A DNA stretch of 5,253 nucleotides from Clostridiales bacterium UBA6468 (GTDB lineage: Bacteria > Bacillota > Clostridia > Oscillospirales > Oscillospiraceae): positions 27,739-32,991 of the forward strand of contig DJNI01000029.1 in NCBI GenBank assembly GCA_002436765.1, given 5' to 3'. Both the position numbers and the translations under genes were made by a program. Below are positions 1-5,253 of this stretch, one piece after another; the first letter of the stretch is position 1, and every line of letters begins with the position of its first letter. The notes beneath the pieces are model-generated. The model was not told the origin of the DNA and made no database searches. It was given only the letters and a program-made list of their open reading frames with translations.

Positions 1-100
1 CGCCGATTTCATCAGAGCTTCCATAATATCCAGTCCAAAAAGGAATAACCTTTCCCCGCGATGGTTAGAATGTTTCAAACCCCTGAAAGGAGACATTACC
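1..100 (+). promoter_or_regulatory. clpP upstream leader
   Basis: This is the stretch before clpP. The frame of clpP stays open back to the window edge, but it contains no ATG, GTG or TTG, so no longer start is available within the window. A good Shine-Dalgarno site (AAAGGAGA, 86-93) sits about 8 bases before the clpP ATG. A possible -10 box, TAGAAT (66-71), has no convincing -35 partner at 16-18 bases, so a promoter is only suggested. I see no CIRCE inverted repeat and no CtsR-type GGTCAAA repeat. A 5-bp AAAGG/CCTTT hairpin (39-53) is too weak to call a terminator. The gene upstream, often tig in this neighbourhood, cannot be recognised from the few codons present. Confidence 0.35.
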
Positions 101-682
101 ATGAGTTTAGTTCCCTATGTTGTTGAGCAGACCAGCCGCGGCGAGCGCAGCTATGACATTTTTTCCCGTCTGCTGAACGACCGCATTGTGTTCCTGTCCG
201 AAGAAGTCAACGACACCACCGCAAGTCTGGTGGTTGCCCAGCTGCTTTATCTGGAAGCCCAGGATCCGGACAAGGACATTCAGTTCTATATCAACAGCCC
301 CGGCGGCAGCGTCACCGCAGGTATGGCCATCTACGACACCATGCAGTACATTAAGTGCGATGTCGCGACCATCTGCGTCGGCCTGGCGGCCTCCATGGGC
401 GCGTTCCTTCTGAGCGCCGGCACCAAGGGCAAGCGTATGGCGCTGCCCAATTCCGAGATCATGATCCACCAGCCCTCTGCGGGCACCCAGGGTCAGATCA
501 CGGATATGGCCATCCACCTGAAGCGTCTGGAAACCGTCAAGGCGCGGATGAACCGCATTCTCTCCGAGAATACCGGCCGGTCCATCGAAGAGGTCACCGC
601 CGCCTGCGAGCGCGACAACTTCATGACCGCCGAGGAAGCCCGGGCTTTCGGTCTCATCGACCGTGTGCTGGATCATCATTAA
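101..682 (+). CDS. clpP: ATP-dependent Clp protease proteolytic subunit ClpP
   Basis: ClpP is the serine peptidase of the Clp system. In the family it forms a cytoplasmic barrel of two seven-member rings and cuts polypeptides threaded in by ClpX or another Clp ATPase. The product is 193 residues, the normal length for a ClpP without a long propeptide. The catalytic triad is visible as Ser98 (in AASMGAF), His123 (in MIHQP) and Asp172 (in ERDNF), with the expected spacing. The N-terminal axial-loop region (VPYVVEQTSRGERSYDI) and the SPGGS oxyanion-region motif (residues 66-70) are typical. The handle begins PSAGTQGQ where many homologues have a PLGG-type sequence, a mild variation. The ATG is chosen because AAAGGAGA precedes it at good spacing and no earlier start exists in frame. 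clpX follows after 31 bases, matching a joint transcription unit for the two partners. Confidence 0.98.
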   Translation: MSLVPYVVEQTSRGERSYDIFSRLLNDRIVFLSEEVNDTTASLVVAQLLYLEAQDPDKDIQFYINSPGGSVTAGMAIYDTMQYIKCDVATICVGLAASMGAFLLSAGTKGKRMALPNSEIMIHQPSAGTQGQITDMAIHLKRLETVKARMNRILSENTGRSIEEVTAACERDNFMTAEEARAFGLIDRVLDHH

Positions 683-713
683 AACATTTCATTAGAAACG
701 AGGTACCGGTGTC

Positions 714-1973
714 ATGGCAAAAAACACTGAGCAGCCGCCGATTCGCTGCAGCTTCTGCGGGAAGCGGGAGAATCAGGTATCACGGCTGATTGCCGGTCCT
801 GGGGTGTATATCTGCAGCGACTGCGTTGCTGCCTGCAGCGAGCTATTGCGGCAGGAAATGGATACGGGCAGCGGGCTGAACGCCCCTGAGAAGCTGCCCA
901 CACCCGTAGAGATCAAGTCCTTTATGGACAATTACATCGTGGGGCAGGACGAGGCAAAGGTCGCCCTGTCCGTCGCAGTGTACAACCATTATAAGCGCAT
1001 CTATTTCGGCGCGGATTCCGATGTGGAGCTTCAGAAGAGCAACATTCTGCTCATCGGGCCAACGGGAAGCGGCAAGACCCTCTTTGCCCAGACCCTGGCG
1101 AAAATTCTGAACGTTCCCTTTGCCATCGCGGACGCCACCACGCTGACCGAGGCCGGATACGTGGGCGACGATGTGGAGAACATTCTGCTTCGTCTCCTGC
1201 AGGCCGCCGATTTTGACGTTGAGCTGGCGGAACGGGGCATTATCTACATCGACGAAATGGATAAGATCGCCCGGAAGAGCGAAAACACCTCCATCACCCG
1301 GGACGTTTCCGGCGAGGGTGTGCAGCAGGCGCTTCTGAAAATTCTGGAAGGCACCGTTGCCAACGTTCCGCCCCAGGGCGGCCGGAAGCATCCCCAGCAG
1401 GAAATGATCCAGGTGGACACCACCAACATCCTCTTTATCTGCGGCGGCGCCTTCGACGGTCTGGACAAGATCATCGAAAAGCGCACCGACAAGAGCGCCA
1501 TCGGCTTTGATTCCCCCGTACAGAGCAAGAGCAAGCGGGACGTCGGTACATTGTTCACCCAGGTGGAGCCTCACGATCTGTTAAAATTCGGCATTATCCC
1601 CGAGCTTGTGGGTCGTATGCCGGTGATCACCACGCTGCGCAGCCTGTCCCGGGACGATCTGGTGCGGATCCTTGTGGAGCCGAAGAACGCCCTGACGAAG
1701 CAGTATCAGAAGCTGCTGGAGATGGACGGCGTGGCGCTGGAGATCCAGCCGGAAGCCCTTCAGGCCATTGCCCAGAAGGCGCTTGACCGCCAGATCGGCG
1801 CGAGAGGACTCCGGGCGATCATGGAGAAGATCATGACAAAGATCATGTTCCTGATCCCCTCCGACCTGTCCATCCAGAAGGTCATCATCACCCCCGAGGC
1901 CGTCGAGGGCGCCGACCCCGGCATTGTGCGGGACACCGCCCATCCCAGAGAAAAAATCTCCGGGCGGAAATAA
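714..1973 (+). CDS. clpX: ATP-dependent Clp protease ATP-binding subunit ClpX
   Basis: ClpX is the hexameric AAA+ unfoldase that recognises tagged or misfolded proteins, unfolds them and passes them into ClpP. The 419-residue product has the usual family length. An N-terminal C4 zinc-binding domain is present (Cys12, Cys15, Cys34, Cys37). The AAA+ core has Walker A GPTGSGKT (115-122), pore-loop motif GYVGDD, Walker B with Asp180 and Glu181 (IYIDEMDK), and the RKH-loop sequence GGRKHPQQE. The IGF tripeptide (263-265) that docks ClpX on ClpP is intact, so it should work with the adjacent ClpP. Arg301 (PELVGRMP) fits the arginine finger, and Arg364 in GARGLR fits sensor 2. The ATG at 714 has only a modest ribosome site, GAGG (700-703), 10 bases upstream, but the N-terminus matches the family. 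A terminator-like hairpin follows the stop codon. Confidence 0.98.
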   Translation: MAKNTEQPPIRCSFCGKRENQVSRLIAGPGVYICSDCVAACSELLRQEMDTGSGLNAPEKLPTPVEIKSFMDNYIVGQDEAKVALSVAVYNHYKRIYFGADSDVELQKSNILLIGPTGSGKTLFAQTLAKILNVPFAIADATTLTEAGYVGDDVENILLRLLQAADFDVELAERGIIYIDEMDKIARKSENTSITRDVSGEGVQQALLKILEGTVANVPPQGGRKHPQQEMIQVDTTNILFICGGAFDGLDKIIEKRTDKSAIGFDSPVQSKSKRDVGTLFTQVEPHDLLKFGIIPELVGRMPVITTLRSLSRDDLVRILVEPKNALTKQYQKLLEMDGVALEIQPEALQAIAQKALDRQIGARGLRAIMEKIMTKIMFLIPSDLSIQKVIITPEAVEGADPGIVRDTAHPREKISGRK

Positions 1974-1991
1974 TAATCTTATTATTCTTCC

Positions 1992-2021
1992 AAGGGGGGT
2001 AGTTTTTCTACCCCCTTTTTT
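1992..2021 (+). terminator. Intrinsic-terminator-like hairpin between clpX and lon
   Basis: A GGGGGTAG arm (1995-2002) pairs perfectly with CTACCCCC (2008-2015) around a five-T loop (2003-2007). The stem can be extended by a G-T and two A-T pairs (1992-1994 with 2016-2018). The T run at 2016-2021 follows directly, which is the layout of a rho-independent terminator on the + strand. The opposite strand has no T run after the hairpin. It begins about 20 bases after the clpX stop and ends only a few bases before the lon ribosome-binding site. No promoter fits between it and lon, so lon transcripts must either read through it or start upstream of it. It may therefore be a partial terminator that lowers lon and engB expression relative to clpPX. 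Confidence 0.8.
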
Positions 2022-2034
2022 CAAAAAAGGAGGG
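2011..2034 (+). promoter_or_regulatory. Alternative hairpin that could hide the lon ribosome-binding site
   Basis: The 3' arm and T run of the terminator (CCCCC then TTTTTT, 2011-2021) are complementary to the A run and lon Shine-Dalgarno sequence (2023-2034). Pairs are T2016-T2020 with A2024-A2028, C2014-C2015 with G2029-G2030 and, past a bulged A2031, C2011-C2013 with G2032-G2034. The loop is three bases. This fold excludes the terminator hairpin because both use 2011-2015. The complementarity is seen directly; a regulatory role is inference. Part of it could be chance from homopolymer runs, and the A-T half of the stem is weak. Confidence 0.35.
2027..2034 (+). promoter_or_regulatory. lon ribosome-binding site
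   Basis: AAGGAGGG is a near-perfect Shine-Dalgarno sequence ending 7 bases before TTG at 2042. It decides the lon start: the first ATG in frame (2069, residue 10) has no such site, and starting there would remove part of the conserved N-terminal strand. Confidence 0.85.
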
Positions 2035-2041
2035 AAGAACC

Positions 2042-4444
2042 TTGACTGAAACCATTTTTGCGGCGAAAATGCCCATCCTTGCTTTGCGGGGACTGTGTGT
2101 TTTCCCCGAACAGACCGTTCATTTTGAAGTCGGCCGCAGCAAGTCCGTAAAGGCGCTGGAAGCGGCCATGCAGGGCGACCAGACGCTGCTGCTGATCCCC
2201 CAGAAGGATTTGCTGGTGGACGACCCGACGCTGAAAGACCTGTATAACACCGGCTGTATCGCCAAGGTCAAGCAGGTGCTGAAAACCCAGGGGGAGAATC
2301 TGCGGATCCTGGTCACCGGCATCGGCCGGGGCAGGATCACCGAGCTTTCCCAGAGTGAACCGTACCTTTCCGGCATTGTGGAGTCGGTGAGCGCGGAGGA
2401 ACCGGCGGACACCATTCGCGCCCGCGCGCTGCGCCGGGAGGCCAATTCCCTGTACGGCGTGTATCTGGAGCTGTGCGAGCATCCTGCCCAGACCGTTCAG
2501 CTGCGGATGCTTGCCAGCGAGAGCAGCGGCTTTATTGCCGACTCCATTGCCCAGAATTCCGGCATTGACTTCCCGGACAAGGCGAAAATGCTCTGCCAGC
2601 TGAACAGCATCCGACGTCTGGAAACTGCCGTTCAGCTTCTGCGCCGGGAGGTGGAGATGCTCCGGCTGGAAGGGGAGATTCAAGAGAAGACCCGCGCCGC
2701 CATCGACCAGAACCAGAGGGACTATTTTCTGCGCGAGCAGATAAAGGCCATCCGGGAGGAGCTGGGGGAAGAGGACGACGAGGACGAATTTGATACCTAC
2801 GCCCAGCACATTCAGGCGCTTCATCTGGAAGAGGATACGGAGAAAAAGCTCCTGAAGGATGTGGAGCGGCTGAAAAAGCAGCCCTTCGGTTCTTCCGAGG
2901 GGGCGGTGCTGCGGAATTATCTGGACACCGTGCTGGAGCTGCCCTGGAACATCAAAACAAAGGAGCGGGTGGACGTGTCCGCCGCCCGAAAAATTCTGGA
3001 GCATGACCATTTCGGAATGGAAAAGGTGAAGGAGCGCATCCTGGAAACCATCGCCGTCCGGGAAATGGCGCCCCAGATGCCGCCCCAGATCCTGTGTCTG
3101 GTGGGGCCTCCCGGCGTGGGTAAGACCTCTATTTCCTATTCCATCGCCCGGAGCCTGAACCGGAAAATGGCGAGGATTTCCCTTGGCGGCATTCACGACG
3201 AGGCGGACATCCGGGGTCACCGGAAGACCTACGTCGGCGCAATGCCCGGCCGGATCATGACCGCCATGACCCAGGCGGGCAGCTGCAATCCCGTGCTGCT
3301 GCTGGACGAGATCGATAAATTGGGCTCCGATTACCGCGGCGACCCCAGCGCTGCCCTGCTGGAGGTGCTGGATGCGGAGCAGAACCACGACTACCGTGAC
3401 CATTATCTGGAAATTCCTTTTGACCTATCCGACGTGCTGTTTATCACCACGGCGAACACCCTGGACACCGTGCCCCGGCCGCTGCTGGATCGTATGGAGA
3501 TCATCGAGCTTGGCTCTTATACGGATGAAGAAAAGTTCATGATCGCAAAAAATCACCTGATTCCCAAGCAGCTGAAAAAGCATGGCCTGAAAAAGGCACA
3601 GCTCCGCATCACCGACGACGCCATCCGGGAGACGATCTCCTGCTACACCCGGGAATCCGGCGTGCGGAACCTGGAGCGCTGCTTCGGCGAGATCTGCCGG
3701 AAGGCGGACATGGAGATCCTTTGTCAGGAAACGCCGAAGAAAATAATTGTTACAGGCAGCAATCTGGAAACCTATCTCGGCGTCCGCAAGTTCCTGCCCG
3801 ACCGGCTGCCCTGCACCGATCAGGTAGGGCTGGTAACGGGGCTTGCCTGGACGAGCGTCGGCGGCGAAACGCTGGAGGTGGAGGTCAACGTTATGGACGG
3901 CTCCGGAAAGCTGGAGCTGACCGGCAACCTGGGCGACGTGATGAAGGAATCCGCCCATGCGGCGCTGAGCTACATTCGCGCCAACGCCCAGAAGCTGGGC
4001 GTCGCACCGGACTTCTATAAGACCAAGGACATTCACGTCCACTTCCCGGAGGGCGCAGTCCCCAAGGACGGCCCCTCGGCGGGCGTTACCGTCTGCACGG
4101 CCATTGTCTCCGCCCTGACGGGGGTCAGCGTGCGGCGGGATATCGCCATGACCGGTGAGATTTCCCTTCGGGGTCGCGTCATGCGCATCGGCGGCCTGCG
4201 GGAGAAGACCATGGCGGCGCTTCGCCACGGCGTGCGCACCGTCATCATCCCCAAGGACAACGAGCGGGATCTGGAGGAGATCGACCAGACCGTCCGGCGT
4301 CAGCTGAATTTCATCAGCGCCCAGACCATGGACACCGTGCTTTCCGCCGCCCTGAACCGGCCGGCGGAGGTCAGCCCCACCATTCTGACGGAGCTTCCCG
4401 GGGACGTGCGCACAAGAGTGCAAAAGCCCGGCCTGCGCCAGTAA
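2042..4444 (+). CDS. lon: ATP-dependent protease Lon (LonA type)
   Basis: Lon is a homo-oligomeric cytoplasmic AAA+ serine protease that degrades damaged proteins and short-lived regulators. The 800-residue product matches the LonA family length. An N-terminal substrate-binding domain (about 10-205) begins with MPILALRGLCVFP. It is followed by a charged helical, probably coiled-coil, segment (about 190-280) with an acidic cluster near 243-251. The AAA+ module has Walker A GPPGVGKT (355-362), pore-loop Tyr397 (TYVGAMPG), Walker B Asp422-Glu423, sensor-1 Asn472, arginine-finger candidate Arg484 and sensor-2 Arg542. The C-terminal protease domain has the Ser679-Lys722 dyad in KDGPSAG and GGLREK. 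Small deviations are GGIHDEADIRGH, where GGVRDEAEIRGH is common, and VMRIGGLREK, where VLPIGGLKEK is common. The TTG start is supported by AAGGAGGG at ideal spacing. engB follows after 13 bases. Absence of transmembrane segments rules out the LonB type. Confidence 0.97.
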   Translation: MTETIFAAKMPILALRGLCVFPEQTVHFEVGRSKSVKALEAAMQGDQTLLLIPQKDLLVDDPTLKDLYNTGCIAKVKQVLKTQGENLRILVTGIGRGRITELSQSEPYLSGIVESVSAEEPADTIRARALRREANSLYGVYLELCEHPAQTVQLRMLASESSGFIADSIAQNSGIDFPDKAKMLCQLNSIRRLETAVQLLRREVEMLRLEGEIQEKTRAAIDQNQRDYFLREQIKAIREELGEEDDEDEFDTYAQHIQALHLEEDTEKKLLKDVERLKKQPFGSSEGAVLRNYLDTVLELPWNIKTKERVDVSAARKILEHDHFGMEKVKERILETIAVREMAPQMPPQILCLVGPPGVGKTSISYSIARSLNRKMARISLGGIHDEADIRGHRKTYVGAMPGRIMTAMTQAGSCNPVLLLDEIDKLGSDYRGDPSAALLEVLDAEQNHDYRDHYLEIPFDLSDVLFITTANTLDTVPRPLLDRMEIIELGSYTDEEKFMIAKNHLIPKQLKKHGLKKAQLRITDDAIRETISCYTRESGVRNLERCFGEICRKADMEILCQETPKKIIVTGSNLETYLGVRKFLPDRLPCTDQVGLVTGLAWTSVGGETLEVEVNVMDGSGKLELTGNLGDVMKESAHAALSYIRANAQKLGVAPDFYKTKDIHVHFPEGAVPKDGPSAGVTVCTAIVSALTGVSVRRDIAMTGEISLRGRVMRIGGLREKTMAALRHGVRTVIIPKDNERDLEEIDQTVRRQLNFISAQTMDTVLSAALNRPAEVSPTILTELPGDVRTRVQKPGLRQ

Positions 4445-4445
4445 C

Positions 4446-4450
4446 GGAGG
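4446..4450 (+). promoter_or_regulatory. engB ribosome-binding site
   Basis: GGAGG starts one base after the lon stop codon and lies 7 bases before the GTG at 4458. This fixes the non-ATG start of engB. The closeness to the lon stop suggests translation of engB is coupled to lon. Confidence 0.8.
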
Positions 4451-4457
4451 AAGAACC

Positions 4458-5042
4458 GTGAACTTTCAGAATGTGGAATTTCGGATCTCCGCCGCTTCCA
4501 AGGAAAATTTTCCCACAAAACGGCTTCCGGAAATTGCCTTTGCCGGGAAGTCCAACGTGGGAAAATCCTCGGTCATCAACCGCCTTTTGCAGCGGAAAAA
4601 CTTTGCGCGGGTAGGGGATAAGCCGGGAAAAACCGTCCATGTGAATTACTTCACCCTGGACGGCGCGTGCTATCTGGTCGATCTGCCGGGATACGGCTTT
4701 GCGAAGGTTTCCGCCGGCGAGAAGGAACGCTGGGGGCGGCTGATGGAGGACTATTTCGCGGCAAACCGCATTGACCTTGGCGTGCTGATCGTGGACTACC
4801 GCCATCCGCCCACCAACAACGACATCACCATGGCGCGGTGGTTTCTGGATTCCGGGTGTGCCTTTGTGGTTATCGCCAACAAGATGGACAAGCTGAAAAA
4901 AAGCGAGATCGCGCCCAACATGGCCCACATCCGCGAGGTTTTGTCCCTGCCGGACGATGTGCGCCTGATTCCCTTCTCCGCTGAAAAAGGCGACGGACGC
5001 GATGAACTGCTGGCTGTCATTCTGCACGCTGCGGAGCAGTGA
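4458..5042 (+). CDS. engB: Ribosome biogenesis GTP-binding protein EngB (YsxC/YihA)
   Basis: EngB is a small TRAFAC-class GTPase that in studied bacteria binds the large ribosomal subunit and is needed for its late assembly. The product is 194 residues, the usual size. All G motifs are visible: G1 GKSNVGKS (30-37), the G2 region PGKT with Thr59, G3 DLPGYGFA (75-82), G4 NKMD (141-144) and G5 SAEKGDG (174-180). G4 has Asn where many EngB proteins have Thr; Asn is the general GTPase consensus, so guanine binding should be kept. The conserved DYRHPPTNND segment (113-122) is the family's 'RH.PT..D' signature. The GTG start is chosen from the GGAGG just upstream; the next in-frame GTG (codon 6) lacks a site. 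It is the last gene of the cluster here, 13 bases after lon, a pairing common in Firmicutes. Confidence 0.97.
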   Translation: MNFQNVEFRISAASKENFPTKRLPEIAFAGKSNVGKSSVINRLLQRKNFARVGDKPGKTVHVNYFTLDGACYLVDLPGYGFAKVSAGEKERWGRLMEDYFAANRIDLGVLIVDYRHPPTNNDITMARWFLDSGCAFVVIANKMDKLKKSEIAPNMAHIREVLSLPDDVRLIPFSAEKGDGRDELLAVILHAAEQ

Positions 5043-5084
5043 GGGCTTGTTCCGTTGAGGTCGGTTCCGACGAGCCTCCGGCGG

Positions 5085-5118
5085 CCCTGTCTTTTCTCTC
5101 GCAAGAGAAAAGACAGGG
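5085..5118. repeat. Perfect 15-bp palindromic hairpin
   Basis: The arm CCCTGTCTTTTCTCT (5085-5099) is perfectly complementary to AGAGAAAAGACAGGG (5104-5118), with a four-base loop CGCA (5100-5103). It starts 42 bases after the engB stop codon. Neither strand has a T run after the stem, so it is not a standard intrinsic terminator, although such a stable stem may still protect the 3' end of the lon-engB message. The form, a long perfect stem in an intergenic gap, fits a REP-like dispersed palindrome. Copy number cannot be judged here. Confidence 0.7.
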
Positions 5119-5149
5119 GAGAAAAGAGTGCTTGGTTACGTTTGGGTGC

Positions 5150-5175
5150 TTCCTGCATCTGAATTTATGCAGGAA
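5150..5175. repeat. 9-bp inverted repeat
   Basis: TTCCTGCAT (5150-5158) pairs with ATGCAGGAA (5167-5175) around an eight-base loop. A short ATTTT (5181-5185) lies six bases after the stem on the + strand, too far and too short for a confident terminator call. It could be a weak backup terminator or a second element of the palindromic block. Confidence 0.5.
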
Positions 5176-5238
5176 CCGATATTTTAGATGTCGTTCCACA
5201 CGAGACTCACCTTACGGGCGTCGTACTACGCACCGCCT

Positions 5239-5252
5239 GATACGGGGGTATC
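5239..5252. repeat. Small inverted repeat at window edge
   Basis: GATAC (5239-5243) pairs with GTATC (5248-5252) across a GGGG loop. The stem may extend beyond the window, which ends one base later. On its own, five pairs are weak evidence; it is listed because it adds to the run of inverted repeats after engB. Confidence 0.25.
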
Positions 5253-5253
5253 G

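Larger units (their letters stand above)
5043..5253. other. Non-coding structured region after engB
   Basis: No credible gene lies in these 211 bases. Short open frames on the minus strand run back into the engB coding sequence, lack conserved features and read through the palindromes, so I do not call them. The block contains three inverted repeats: 5085-5118, 5150-5175 and 5239-5252. None carries a good T run, so no canonical terminator for the operon is visible. The density of palindromes between housekeeping genes is what one expects of an intergenic repeat unit or a structured RNA; which one cannot be told from a single copy. The region continues past the window edge. Confidence 0.5.

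Noticed and set aside
24..29. TAATAT as a -10 promoter element upstream of clpP
   Set aside because: The matching -35 position falls at the first bases of the window (around 1-6) and does not resemble TTGACA.
1..48. Possible tail of tig (trigger factor) ending before clpP
   Set aside because: Frame 1 ends at 46-48 and frame 3 at 24-26, but neither short tail resembles a trigger-factor C-terminus that I can recognise, so no partial gene is called.
1972..1986. AT-rich inverted repeat AATAAT/ATTATT at the clpX stop codon, also a possible -10 box for lon
   Set aside because: Six A-T pairs with a three-base loop are weak, and no -35-like sequence lies at proper spacing from TATTAT (1980-1985) or TAATAA (1971-1976).
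2021..3403. A 460-codon open frame on the minus strand, opposite lon
   Set aside because: It lies wholly opposite lon, is rich in His, Gln, Gly and Leu in the way reverse-strand shadows of GC-rich genes are, has no recognisable motif and no evident ribosome site. Lon on the + strand is certain.
3425..4423. A 332-codon open frame on the minus strand, opposite the 3' part of lon
   Set aside because: It has the same shadow composition and no family features; it arises from strong third-position GC bias in lon.
5017..5199. A 60-codon minus-strand open frame across the palindromic region
   Set aside because: It overlaps the engB 3' end, reads straight through the perfect hairpin and has no conserved motif. 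Small open frames across repeat elements are a common annotation artefact.

Overview
This window is a compact, GC-rich bacterial protein-quality-control locus with all genes on the + strand: clpP (101-682), clpX (714-1973), lon (2042-4444) and engB, also called ysxC or yihA (4458-5042). The order clpP-clpX-lon-engB is the classic Firmicutes arrangement and is usually preceded by tig. The sequences look like a GC-rich member of the Clostridia, perhaps Oscillospirales. That placement is an inference from gene order, strong purine-rich Shine-Dalgarno sites, GC-rich codon use and protein style; no taxonomic search was run.

Layout: bases 1-100 are a short leader with the clpP ribosome-binding site and no recognisable gene. 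clpP and clpX are 31 bases apart and look co-transcribed. The 68-base clpX-lon gap holds a strong intrinsic-terminator-like hairpin with a T run (1992-2021). It is followed almost directly by the lon Shine-Dalgarno site and a TTG start. The C-rich and T-rich arm of that hairpin can instead pair with the A-rich, G-rich lon ribosome-binding site, so two mutually exclusive folds are possible. lon and engB are 13 bases apart and tightly coupled. Bases 5043-5253 are non-coding and carry a perfect 15-bp palindrome, a second 9-bp hairpin and a small hairpin at the edge. These look like an intergenic palindromic repeat element rather than a gene.

Function: ClpX unfolds substrates and feeds them to the ClpP peptidase barrel. 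Lon is a single-chain AAA+ protease that degrades misfolded and regulatory proteins. EngB is a GTPase for large ribosomal subunit assembly. All four proteins appear full length with catalytic motifs intact, so this is a core housekeeping region and not an accessory island. I found no new enzyme system. The parts worth a second look are the non-coding ones: the clpX-lon hairpin switch candidate and the palindromic block after engB.
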